Assembly (NCBI RefSeq): GCF_008017455.1
Contig: NZ_VRTY01000014.1
Span: 1-64,000 of the forward strand
DNA length: 64,000 bases
Direction of reading: 5' to 3'
Source: Pontibacter qinzhouensis
GTDB lineage: Bacteria; Bacteroidota; Bacteroidia; Cytophagales; Hymenobacteraceae
Within the stretch, counting starts at the first letter, position 1. Every line of letters starts with the position of its first letter. Below the pieces are notes generated by a model. The model was not told the DNA's origin, did no database searches, and was given only the letters and a program-made list of their open reading frames with translations. The translations under genes were made by a program, and so were the position numbers. This document shows, one piece after another, positions 8,865 through 17,120 of this stretch.

Positions 8865-9860
8865 ATGCGTGAATTGATCGATAAAGCCATATTTGACCTG
8901 TTCGACGGGCTCTTTCTCAATATACAGGATTTGGTGAGTGTTTTCCTCTACGATGCGCAGGCCCTTTGCGCCATCAGCATGCTGCTGTACTTCGGCCTGG
9001 AGGCTTACAAAATGATGGCCGGGGATGAAACGCTTCGCATCATGCCTTTGCTGCGCCCTTTCGCCCTGACACTGGTGATTGTTTTCTGGCCAGGATTTAT
9101 CGACGCTGTGAACCTGCCGCTGCAGCTAGTTAATGATCAGGCAAAAGGCATGTACGGTGCACAGGTAGATCAGGTGGAGGATTTGCACCGGGAACGCCTC
9201 GCGCTGGTAGACTCTGTGGCCCGAAAGCTCTCTGAGAGCAGCGCCGAGTTTGAGCGGATTGAGAGTGAGGCCAGTGACGCGAGCTGGTACGAAACGATGG
9301 GGATTGACCTGCAACCCCTGTTTAACAAAATGAAAGGCTATTACCTGATGCTGATGGCCAAGCTGCACTTTACGGCGATGATGGTGGTGGAGTGGATGGT
9401 GATCAGCATCTTTCAGGTATGCTCCTACATTATCTATTTTCTGCAGATCATCTTTGCAGGCATTCTGGTGATCCTGGGCCCCTTCTCCTTTGCCCTGAGC
9501 GTGCTGCCGGGCTTTCGGGACTCCTACCTGACCTGGATTGCCCGCTATATTTCCGTAGGGCTGTACTCGGGACTGGGCTATATCGTTATGTCCATCTCCT
9601 TTGTGCTGGTCAAGTATGGGTTGATGAAGGAAATAGATATCCTGAAGGCAGTACTGGGCAACGAAGAGATGTTCATTGCCTACGTTTCCTTCCCCTCTGG
9701 CGGCATCAGTTTCTACATTGTCTCCTTGATTGTGGGAGGATTGGCCATGCTGACCATTCCCATTATTTCCACCTGGATCGTGCACACCACGGGTGTGGGT
9801 AATGCCATTGGTACAATGGCAGGAGGAGCTGCGAAGGCGGCCGGAGGAATTTTAAAATAA
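8865..9860 (+). CDS. traJ: Conjugal transfer protein TraJ (VirB6-like)
   Basis: A 331-residue polytopic inner-membrane protein with about six to seven hydrophobic segments, including the LVILGPFSFALSVLPGF region diagnostic for TraJ of Bacteroidetes conjugative transposons and a Gly/Ala-rich C-terminus. It is the VirB6-like component thought to form part of the inner-membrane pore. It starts 4 bp after the preceding stop and sits 17 bp before traK. Confidence 0.88.
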   Translation: MRELIDKAIFDLFDGLFLNIQDLVSVFLYDAQALCAISMLLYFGLEAYKMMAGDETLRIMPLLRPFALTLVIVFWPGFIDAVNLPLQLVNDQAKGMYGAQVDQVEDLHRERLALVDSVARKLSESSAEFERIESEASDASWYETMGIDLQPLFNKMKGYYLMLMAKLHFTAMMVVEWMVISIFQVCSYIIYFLQIIFAGILVILGPFSFALSVLPGFRDSYLTWIARYISVGLYSGLGYIVMSISFVLVKYGLMKEIDILKAVLGNEEMFIAYVSFPSGGISFYIVSLIVGGLAMLTIPIISTWIVHTTGVGNAIGTMAGGAAKAAGGILK

Positions 9861-9877
9861 ACTAAAAAGCGCTTGCT

Positions 9878-10486
9878 ATGATAAACAACCTCGAAAAGAA
9901 AATGAAGCTGGCATTTGCTGTGAGTATCGGCAGCTTTATCTCCTCCATCATTATAGTAGGTACGGTTTGCGCCTTTGCCTTTCGTTATGCCGAGGAGCAG
10001 CGGAAGAAGATTTATGTGATCGACCACTCGGTGCCGCTCTTGGTGGAGCAGACCGAGCTGGGGGTAAACCGGACAGTAGAGTACAAGTCGCACGTGAACA
10101 TGTTTCACCTGCTCTTCTTCACGCTACCTCCAGATGACGCCTACATCAAGAATAACATCTCCAAGGCCATGTACCTGGTGGATGAGTCCGGTCTGGCACA
10201 ATACAACAACCTGAAGGAGAAGGGCTATTACAACCAGATCCTGGCGAGCTCTGCGGTTTTGACGATCAAAACCGATAGCGTTAAAGTGGACGAAAACAGG
10301 CACTTTACCTACTACGCCACACAGCGCATTGAGCGGGAGACCTCTGTGATGAAAAGACTTCTTGTTACAGAGGGGGATCTTGAGGAAGTGCCGCGCACAG
10401 AGAACAACCCCCATGGACTTTTGATAAAGAACTGGAAAACGGTCATGAACAAGGACTTGGAGTATGTCGAGAAGAAATCCTTTTAG
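9878..10486 (+). CDS. traK: Conjugal transfer protein TraK (VirB8-like)
   Basis: A 202-residue bitopic protein with a short cytoplasmic start, one transmembrane helix (residues 13-36) and a periplasmic domain containing HVNMFHLLFFTLPPDDAYI, the recognisable TraK motif. TraK is the VirB8-like scaffold between inner membrane and periplasm. Its final 23 bp overlap the next gene in another frame. Confidence 0.88.
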   Translation: MINNLEKKMKLAFAVSIGSFISSIIIVGTVCAFAFRYAEEQRKKIYVIDHSVPLLVEQTELGVNRTVEYKSHVNMFHLLFFTLPPDDAYIKNNISKAMYLVDESGLAQYNNLKEKGYYNQILASSAVLTIKTDSVKVDENRHFTYYATQRIERETSVMKRLLVTEGDLEEVPRTENNPHGLLIKNWKTVMNKDLEYVEKKSF

Positions 10487-10850
10487 CGGTAACATAAAGC
10501 AAAGGCTTTCATACCTCAAGGAAAGTGTCAGGGACTACTGTGTCTCGAATCCTAAAGCAGTGGTACTGGCCATGCTAGTTTTACTGTCTGTGGCTGTCAT
10601 GGGGCTATTAGTCGTCCGGCACCTGCACCAGGGAACCTATGCCGTGACGGCTGGCAAGCTGTACAGGCAGCTTGATACTTCTGGCGACAAGATGACTATA
10701 GGCAGGTCGAGTACCGCAGATATGCTGGAGCTGATAAAGCTCTACAACACGGCCAGGCAGTTAAACCCTGACAGCCTGCGTGCCCAAGACAGTGTTTTTC
10801 TCAAAGATATTGATCAGCGTTTAAACCGAATCATCCATGAAGAGAATTAA
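10464..10850 (+). CDS. Small bitopic protein, TraL position
   Basis: A 128-residue protein with a basic N-terminus, one transmembrane helix near residues 33-52 and a periplasmic helical tail. It overlaps traK by 23 bp and traM by 14 bp, so all three are likely translated in a coupled way. Size, topology and position match the small TraL-like proteins of Bacteroidetes clusters, but sequence signatures are weak and the role is unknown. Confidence 0.6.
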   Translation: MSRRNPFSGNIKQRLSYLKESVRDYCVSNPKAVVLAMLVLLSVAVMGLLVVRHLHQGTYAVTAGKLYRQLDTSGDKMTIGRSSTADMLELIKLYNTARQLNPDSLRAQDSVFLKDIDQRLNRIIHEEN

Positions 10851-12018
10851 CTTTCGGCATCCCAGATATGCCATCCCGCTCATCATACTCCCTTTCCTTG
10901 TACTGCTTAATTACCTGTGGCTAGACATGACACCGGCGGCCACCGCCGCACAAACGAAAGTGGAACTCACCGAGACAACAGCCCTGAATACCTCCCTTCC
11001 GGATGCCAACCTGAGAAAGCGGGAAATGAAGGATAAGTTCTCGGCTTTTCGGGACGAGTTTAAGTATAGGACCGACTACTCGGCCATGCAGGAAATCGGG
11101 GAGGATAGGGTAGACCCCAGGGACATGGCCTATGGCAGCGTGTACACGGAGGAGGAGCGGCGGATGCTCGACAGTCTCAATAACCGTATCCTATCGGATC
11201 AGCAGCCGGAGGAGTTTATGGAGCGGGTAAGCCAGCGGCAGCGCCTCAGCTCAGAGCGCTATGCATCTGCTACTACCTCTGTGCCTGGACGGTCAACCCG
11301 CCCGATGCGAAAAGTTGAATCGGCATATGAAGAGGAGATGCGGCTATTCCGGGAGCAGATGATGTTTATTGACAGCCTGAGCCGGGTAGGAGAGGAACCT
11401 GTGCCTTCTCGTACGGGGCCACAGCCGATGAAAGCCCATGCACCGGCTTCCGAGAAGCAAGAGCCGACACCGTTACCCGTGACCAAAAGCAGGAATACGA
11501 ATAAAGCCTTTTTCAATACCATTACAGCCGACAGTGAGGAGCAGTTTATCAGAGCTATTCTGGACGAAGGTTTGAAGGTGATGCAAGGCGGCAGGATCAG
11601 GATTCGCTTGCTGGATGACATCTATGTGCGGGACTACGAAATAAAGAAAGGCAGCTACCTCTACGGCACTGTTTCCGGTTTCAGTGCCCAACGAATTGAG
11701 ATAGCCATCCGCTCTATACTCTACGGCAACCAAATCATCCCGGTAGACCTGAGTATCTACGACAACGACGGCTTGGCTGGGCTGTATGTCCCAGATTCGC
11801 AGTTCCGGGACTTTACAAAAGAGCTTGCCGGGAATGTGAGCAGTGGTCAGACACTGACTTTTGAGGATTCACCTGACGATGCCAACCAGATGCTTTATTC
11901 TATGCTGGCAAGGGTTTCTCAGACCACCACCCGCGCCGCAGGCAAAGCCATCCGGAAGAACAAAGCTAAGTTAAAGTACAACACCATTGTTTATTTGATA
12001 GATAATAAAGCCCAATAA
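10837..12018 (+). CDS. traM: Conjugative transposon protein TraM (VirB10-like)
   Basis: A 393-residue protein with one N-terminal membrane helix (about residues 12-29), a long charged low-complexity linker spanning the periplasm (residues 45-215), and a C-terminal beta-rich domain starting near SEEQFIRAILDEGLKVMQG with GSYLYGTVSGFS typical of TraM. It corresponds to VirB10, which links inner and outer membranes. Its stop is one base before the traN ATG. Confidence 0.9.
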   Translation: MKRINFRHPRYAIPLIILPFLVLLNYLWLDMTPAATAAQTKVELTETTALNTSLPDANLRKREMKDKFSAFRDEFKYRTDYSAMQEIGEDRVDPRDMAYGSVYTEEERRMLDSLNNRILSDQQPEEFMERVSQRQRLSSERYASATTSVPGRSTRPMRKVESAYEEEMRLFREQMMFIDSLSRVGEEPVPSRTGPQPMKAHAPASEKQEPTPLPVTKSRNTNKAFFNTITADSEEQFIRAILDEGLKVMQGGRIRIRLLDDIYVRDYEIKKGSYLYGTVSGFSAQRIEIAIRSILYGNQIIPVDLSIYDNDGLAGLYVPDSQFRDFTKELAGNVSSGQTLTFEDSPDDANQMLYSMLARVSQTTTRAAGKAIRKNKAKLKYNTIVYLIDNKAQ

Positions 12019-12019
12019 T

Positions 12020-12808
12020 ATGAAAAAGCTATTCCTTCTATATGTGTTGTTTGCCCTGCTGTTTTCAGCCTCGGCACAGGATTCTCTTCAGGTAGTGCAC
12101 GTGCATGAGAGCATCTCCACGCATATTGTGAGTCCTGAGCCGATACAGTATGTAGATATCTCTACAGATGATGTGGCCGGAGACATACCTGTTGCCAATA
12201 TCCTTCGGGTCAAACCCAAGCATGGCGGAGCAAAACCGGGTATTATCACCATCGTTGGAGAGCGCTTCATAATACAATATAAGCTGGCCTACAGCCGAGC
12301 GGATCGGGCAGATACGGAGGTGCGTATAGACCCTACCCAGGTAGATGATTACCTGAACCCAGCTGTGGCCATGAGCCGGGAGGACATGGCGCGGTTTGCG
12401 CTGCTGGCTCTCCAACGAAAACCCCAGTTCAATAGTGTGACTACGAAAGGGCAGGGGATGCGGGCAAGGCTGAACAACATCTATACGGTGGGGGACTATT
12501 TCTTTATTGATCTCTCCCTTAGAAATGACACCAACATCCCCTATACGGTCGATCAAATACGGTTTAAGGTTGAGGATAAAAAAGTTGTGAAGGCCACTAA
12601 CTTTCAGCAGGTGGAGCTACAGCCCAGTTTCCAGCTTTATGACACGGGTCACTTCAAGCGTAAGTACCGGAACGTGTTTGTGTTCAGGAAGTTTACTTTC
12701 CCAGAGGAAAAGGTGTTCAATATTGAGGTGGCCGAGGAGCAGATTTCTGGGCGCACCATCTCCCTTAAAATTGACTATTCCGACATCCTTCATGCAGACA
12801 CCTTATGA
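12020..12808 (+). CDS. traN: Conjugative transposon protein TraN (VirB9-like, DUF4138)
   Basis: A 262-residue exported protein with a signal peptide (residues 1-19, ending ASAQ). The body has the DUF4138 pattern, including YVDISTDDVAGDIPVANILRV in part, GIITIVGERFIIQYKL and a later DLSLRNDTNIPYTVDQIRF. It is the VirB9-like outer-membrane-complex subunit working with TraM. It overlaps traO by 4 bp (ATGA). Confidence 0.9.
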   Translation: MKKLFLLYVLFALLFSASAQDSLQVVHVHESISTHIVSPEPIQYVDISTDDVAGDIPVANILRVKPKHGGAKPGIITIVGERFIIQYKLAYSRADRADTEVRIDPTQVDDYLNPAVAMSREDMARFALLALQRKPQFNSVTTKGQGMRARLNNIYTVGDYFFIDLSLRNDTNIPYTVDQIRFKVEDKKVVKATNFQQVELQPSFQLYDTGHFKRKYRNVFVFRKFTFPEEKVFNIEVAEEQISGRTISLKIDYSDILHADTL

Positions 12809-13263
12809 GAAAGTCGTTACTCCTTTCCTTACTGCTCTTAGTTGTGCTGCCGTGCCGAGCGCAAGAGGGCTACACCCACCTGAACCTGGCAGGCGGCTGG
12901 ATGTACAAAGATGCCTTAACTGCTAACCTTGCCTTGGAGTTCAGCAAACGCCACCACAATTCCTATGAGATCTTCAGTGATGCCTATAAGAGCAACATGG
13001 ACGACAGCAAAAACTGGTTAATGGGGGTTGCTTACAAACCCATGCTTACCCGTTCCAGAAACACGTTGCTCAAACTGCGCCTGGGAGCGGGCATTGGGTC
13101 TAATACCGAGCACTTCATAGGAGCCCTGCAGGCAGGGCTGGAGCTGGGTTATGTGCTGCCGGGAAATGTAGTGCTGATGCTTCAACAGAAAAACGAGGGG
13201 GTACTTCGGGTAGACCACAGCTTCAGAGCTGGTTTGCTGGCTGGCATCAAAATTCCGTTGTGA
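12805..13263 (+). CDS. traO: Conjugal transfer protein TraO
   Basis: A 152-residue exported protein with a signal peptide ending near CRAQ and a small beta-barrel-like mature domain (alternating strands, YTHLNLAGGWMYKDAL and a closing LLAGIKIPL). TraO proteins of this size close the core of Bacteroidetes transfer clusters and are predicted outer-membrane components. Start overlaps the traN stop by 4 bp. A gap of 104 bp follows. Confidence 0.82.
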   Translation: MRKSLLLSLLLLVVLPCRAQEGYTHLNLAGGWMYKDALTANLALEFSKRHHNSYEIFSDAYKSNMDDSKNWLMGVAYKPMLTRSRNTLLKLRLGAGIGSNTEHFIGALQAGLELGYVLPGNVVLMLQQKNEGVLRVDHSFRAGLLAGIKIPL

Positions 13264-13367
13264 GCAGGTATTAGCTAGTCGATGGGAATTTTCTCAGGAA
13301 AGAAAGTTTGTTAAGTCTTTCCCTTACATCTATCTGATAGTATTGGATAACCTTTATCAGGAACGAT

Positions 13368-15335
13368 ATGGAAGAATCCAGCGAAATTAAAAAACTTTAC
13401 TCCTTCCTACAGGGACTTATCTACTTCACTATTGTGGTGGAGGTAGCTGTTTTCCTCTTTATGGATTCGGGCAGTATGTATCAGCTGCAGCCTGTACTGC
13501 GCAAAGTAAAGCGCATGGCTATTTATGAGCACATCTACTTCTCCAAAGCTTTCACCTTCGGTTTGATTCTGATCGTGAGCATTGGCACAAAGGCCAGGAA
13601 GAACCTGGACCTCGACCCGCTCCGGCATATCTTCCTTCCCTTGCTTATCGGCTGCGCCTTTTTCTTTGGCTCGGGTTTCTTTTATTTCTTTGAAAGCAGC
13701 CGTATTCTTTTCTGGGATGTGTCCCTGTCTGATGCGGCTTACATCCTGCTCTCCTTCTTAGGTGCGATGATGATTCATATAGCCTTGGATAATATCTCTA
13801 AGCATATACAGCACCGATTGATGAAAGACAAATTCAACGTGGAAAATGAGTCCTTTGAGCAGTCCAAGAAACCGGTGCATACGCCATACTCGGTGAATAT
13901 CCCGATGCTTTACTATTACCAAAAGCGGGTACAGCGCGGGTGGCTAAATGTAGTGAATCCCTTTCGAGCAACACTGCTGATCGGTACACCCGGCTCAGGA
14001 AAGTCTTTCTCAGTGGTGTTACCTTTTATCAAACAGCTCCTGGGGAAAGGCTTCTCTATGATGGTCTACGACTTCAAATTTCCGGACCTGGCTAGAACGA
14101 CTTATTACCATTACCTGGTCAATAAAAAGAGAGGGGTATTGAAAAACCACAGGTTCCATACCATCAATTTTAGCAGCGTAGAGCACAGCAGGAGATTTAA
14201 CCCATTAAAGCCGGAGTACCTGCCTACTCTGGCCGATGCCACCGAAACGGCTGAGGCGCTGCTGGAAGCGCTGCGGAAAGGAGACAGGGAATCAGGGTCT
14301 GCGCAATTCTTCAACCAGTCAGCAGTTAATTTCCTGGCCAGCTGCATCTACTTTCTGAGCCGCCACGAAGGGGGGCGATATTCTTCGTTTCCGCATGTAC
14401 TTTCCTTTATTAACCTAAGCTATGATCAGATTTTCGAGGTGCTCTTTTCCGAACCTGAATTGGATAGTCTGCTTTCGCCCTTTGCCACAGCATATAAAAA
14501 TAGAGCCTTTGAGCAGCTGGAAGGGCAGATTGGCACCTTAAAGATTAATATTGGTCGGCTGGCCACAAAAGAAACATTCTGGGTACTATCAGGAGACGAC
14601 TTTAATTTAAAGATAACGGACCCGGAAAATCCTTCAGTTTTGGTGATTGCAAATGATCCAGCTACACAGAGCATTAACAGCGCCTGCAATGCGCTTATCC
14701 TCAATCGCATGACACGCCTGATCAATACAAAGGGGAACTTGCCCTGTGGGCTAATCGTGGATGAGTCTCCTACGCTTTACATACACCGGGTGGAGAACCT
14801 GATCGCTACAGCCAGGAGCAACAAGATAGCTGTTCTGCTGGGCCTGCAGGAACTACCGCAGCTGCGGCAGCAGTATGGCAGGGAAACAGCCGACACCATT
14901 TGCTCTGTAGCGGCCAATGTACTCTCGGGCTCTGCCCGTAATAAAGAAACGCTTGACTGGCTGGAGAAACTGTTTGGTAGGGTGAGGCAGCTAAAGGAGG
15001 GGCTCAGTGTGGACCGGAACCGTACTTCGGTGAACATGAACGAGGAAATGGGACCGCTTATTCCGGCATCAAAAATTGCCAATTTGCAGGCCGGTGAACT
15101 GGTAGGCCAGGTGGCTTCCGATAACGAAGAGTATAGCGGGAAGTATGTTGCCAGTACCTACCACTGTAAAATTAATCTCGACCTTGATAACATACAACAG
15201 GAAGAAAAGCAGTATCTTGATTTGCCAAAATTTTATAACTTTGGTACCCCCGATCAAAAAGACCAAATCCTGAGAGCGAACTACAATAAAATTAGAAATG
15301 AGGTTAAGACACTAATCACAGCGTTACAGGTATGA
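13368..15335 (+). CDS. Type IV coupling protein (VirD4/TraG family)
   Basis: A 655-residue coupling protein that brings the relaxase-DNA complex to the secretion channel. Four hydrophobic segments lie in the first 150 residues, Walker A (GTPGSGKS) is at residues 206-213, Walker B (GLIVDESPT) lies near residue 463, and LGLQELPQLRQQYG after it is typical of the TraM-recognition part of VirD4 proteins. In CTnDOT the equivalent gene is named mobC, which should not be confused with the relaxosome protein at 409. It overlaps the regulator downstream by 4 bp. Confidence 0.93.
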   Translation: MEESSEIKKLYSFLQGLIYFTIVVEVAVFLFMDSGSMYQLQPVLRKVKRMAIYEHIYFSKAFTFGLILIVSIGTKARKNLDLDPLRHIFLPLLIGCAFFFGSGFFYFFESSRILFWDVSLSDAAYILLSFLGAMMIHIALDNISKHIQHRLMKDKFNVENESFEQSKKPVHTPYSVNIPMLYYYQKRVQRGWLNVVNPFRATLLIGTPGSGKSFSVVLPFIKQLLGKGFSMMVYDFKFPDLARTTYYHYLVNKKRGVLKNHRFHTINFSSVEHSRRFNPLKPEYLPTLADATETAEALLEALRKGDRESGSAQFFNQSAVNFLASCIYFLSRHEGGRYSSFPHVLSFINLSYDQIFEVLFSEPELDSLLSPFATAYKNRAFEQLEGQIGTLKINIGRLATKETFWVLSGDDFNLKITDPENPSVLVIANDPATQSINSACNALILNRMTRLINTKGNLPCGLIVDESPTLYIHRVENLIATARSNKIAVLLGLQELPQLRQQYGRETADTICSVAANVLSGSARNKETLDWLEKLFGRVRQLKEGLSVDRNRTSVNMNEEMGPLIPASKIANLQAGELVGQVASDNEEYSGKYVASTYHCKINLDLDNIQQEEKQYLDLPKFYNFGTPDQKDQILRANYNKIRNEVKTLITALQV

Positions 15336-15682
15336 GCGTAAGCATACAGGAGTTAGGCCAGAGGCTAAAGCTGCTGCGAAAGCGGCTTGATTTATCGCAG
15401 GAGAGCCTGGCAGAGTCCATGGGGGTGAACCAGAACCAGATATCCCGGCTGGAGAACGGGGTGGGAGGGACGATCGAACTGCTTTTACTTCTGTTCAGCT
15501 TCTACAGCAAGCACTTTCACGTGGACCTTCTTTTTTCCGACAACTTTGACATCCTGGAAAAGCACGAGAAGCTATCCAACAGCCACAGCATCAACAGCAT
15601 TGCTGTTGAAAAGCTGAAGCTGGCTCAAAGTGAGTTTTCCACGCAGATTGAGGAGGTGATACGTTTGCTTGATACCCCTTAA
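15332..15682 (+). CDS. XRE-family DNA-binding regulator
   Basis: A 116-residue protein. Residues 6-62 form a Cro/CI-type helix-turn-helix domain (LGQRLKLLRKRLDLSQESLA, then GVNQNQISRLENG). The C-terminal half is helical and may dimerise. The ATG overlaps the coupling-protein stop (ATGA), so the regulator is made at the end of the transfer transcript and could feed back on it; that is inference. Confidence 0.88.
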   Translation: MSVSIQELGQRLKLLRKRLDLSQESLAESMGVNQNQISRLENGVGGTIELLLLLFSFYSKHFHVDLLFSDNFDILEKHEKLSNSHSINSIAVEKLKLAQSEFSTQIEEVIRLLDTP

Positions 15683-15753
15683 CGTCTTGTGCAGCTGATG
15701 AACGAAGCGAAGCTGAGTATAAAAGCTGCACCTTGTTACCAGTATTTATTCTT

Positions 15754-16371
15754 CTATTCTTCTTGAGCCAATTGAAATTTAAACTCTTTCCCTATAAAGT
15801 AGCTGTCACCAAATAGTAAGAGCTTCAAATCTTTTGAGTCAGGCTTGATTTCGTTGACATAGCTCGTATTTACTCCATTTGCGATCAGGCAATTTTCATA
15901 CTTCTCCAACAGCTTTTTAGGTCCCCTCGCAAACAAGCCGACATCGTCGGTGCACAGTTTCAGCATTCCGTTGGGGGCATTGATGCCATATCCAAATTTG
16001 AGGTTATCATCAAAATTGCCGACATGAGTTTTATAGAGGTCGGAAAATAGCTTTTCAGGATTATCTGCATGCCCTTTGTAGTAAAGTTCGGTATAGTAGT
16101 CTGTGAATTCCCACAGCAGAAAATGTTCGGTATAGATTTCAGGAAACAGTGTCCAACTTCTAACCACCTTTTCTTTCTCTAATCCGACTACATCTAATCG
16201 CCAATGCTGTTCTGGACTTTCATTGTCTCCATAGGCAAGTTTGAAGAATACTATCAAATCGTCACCTGAATAATTTAATGATGTGATAACGAGTCCGCCA
16301 TTCTCTTCATAGTCCAAGCTATTGAGAATGTCTTGCAGGTTTTCTGGTAAAGGCTCGGTTATTTTTTTCAT
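15754..16371 (-). CDS. Hypothetical cytosolic protein
   Basis: A 205-residue acidic soluble protein with no signal peptide, membrane segment or motif that I recognise. It is rich in Phe, Tyr, Asp and Glu and has predicted alternating strands and helices (for example GGLVITSLNYSGDDLIVFFKL). Small acidic orphans of this kind in mobile elements are sometimes immunity proteins, but there is no partner toxin visible next to it. It is convergent with the tra transcript, 71 bp away, and its own upstream region holds long inverted repeats. Coding potential looks real from consistent codon use and length. Confidence 0.6.
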   Translation of the reverse strand: MKKITEPLPENLQDILNSLDYEENGGLVITSLNYSGDDLIVFFKLAYGDNESPEQHWRLDVVGLEKEKVVRSWTLFPEIYTEHFLLWEFTDYYTELYYKGHADNPEKLFSDLYKTHVGNFDDNLKFGYGINAPNGMLKLCTDDVGLFARGPKKLLEKYENCLIANGVNTSYVNEIKPDSKDLKLLLFGDSYFIGKEFKFQLAQEE

Positions 16372-16393
16372 TAAAAATTACTGGTAACGATTA

Positions 16394-16457
16394 GTCCAGA
16401 TGGTGTCTCGTTGGAGGATCGCTGTGCTCAGCAAATTTCCTCCAATGGCATCTGGAC
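16394..16457. repeat. Imperfect long inverted repeat
   Basis: The left arm has GTCCAGATG then TTGGAGGA (16394-16419) and the right arm has TCCTCCAA then CATCTGGAC (16438-16457). The arms pair over 17 bp in two blocks separated by an asymmetric internal loop (8 against 3 bases), around an 18-base apical loop. The asymmetric bulge recalls recombination-site hairpins, but no integron-type core site is evident. Confidence 0.75.
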
Positions 16458-16468
16458 AGTGTTGGTCG

Positions 16469-16528
16469 AGGTTGTTTTCCCCTTTTCTACCGATACTGTG
16501 TGTGTTATTTATTTAAGGAAAACAACCT
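16469..16528. repeat. 12-bp perfect inverted repeat
   Basis: AGGTTGTTTTCC at 16469-16480 is repeated in reverse complement (GGAAAACAACCT) at 16517-16528, with 36 bases between. It lies 11 bp from the preceding inverted repeat. It could be a pair of recombinase arm or core sites or a decayed element end. Confidence 0.75.
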
Positions 16529-17120
16529 GAATGGTTGGGTTATTTTCTCCTCTTATATTCCATTATCAAGTGGCGCTTTAGCCGGCGGCAATACAGTTAA
16601 TAGTGAAGTATTAGCAATGTTGCCAGAGGCGTCAGGCTCGGGGCTGGCCACAGTCCATAGAAAGACTAACTTATCACTGGCCTTTCTATCACCGCAAGCA
16701 GCAGAAAAAGAGCCAATCAGCCGAAGCTAGCCCCTTGACTTTGTCAATTCCCAACGCTAACTTCGCCCCACCAAAGTCTTGCCTGGACGCCCCCGTCCGA
16801 AAGCGCTGGCTTTCTTCCGGCATCGCCGAGCAAGACTTCGGGTCAGAAACACCATTTCTTACTTTGGCTCTTTTTCTGCAGCTTGCTCGCTTTAGTGGCC
16901 TTTGATGCCCTCCAGCCATAAAAAGCCTGAAAGACACGCCACTTTAAAATCAGAAAATAATCCCAATCACGGCCAACTATAGTATATACGACAACATACG
17001 CTTATCTGCACTATGTACGTAGTAGCTAAACACTGCTTGAGTCCACTTTTGCTTACTGGATCTGATACTTGTGGCTGTAGTGCGCATGCGTTTATATAGT
17101 TAAGCTAATATAGGTGATTG

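Larger units (their letters stand above)
16372..17120. other. 749-bp intergenic region with nested inverted repeats, no gene
   Basis: No convincing gene is seen; the short open frames here have unnatural composition. The left part holds the two inverted repeats listed separately. The middle (about 16,690-16,930) is more GC-rich than its surroundings and looks like a decayed or repeated element. The right part, next to the recombinase stop at 17121, is AT-rich. The region could contain an attachment site for the tyrosine recombinase, which is inference from position. Confidence 0.6.

Noticed and set aside
16381-16460. Integron attC site
   Set aside because: The bulged inverted repeat resembles an attC in shape, but the core sites do not match RYYYAAC/GTTRRRY and the nearby recombinase lacks an evident IntI-specific signature.
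16689-16937. 82-residue minus-strand open frame between the orphan gene and the recombinase
   Set aside because: Arg/Ser/Gly-rich composition with no motif and no promoter; the region reads better as non-coding or decayed DNA.
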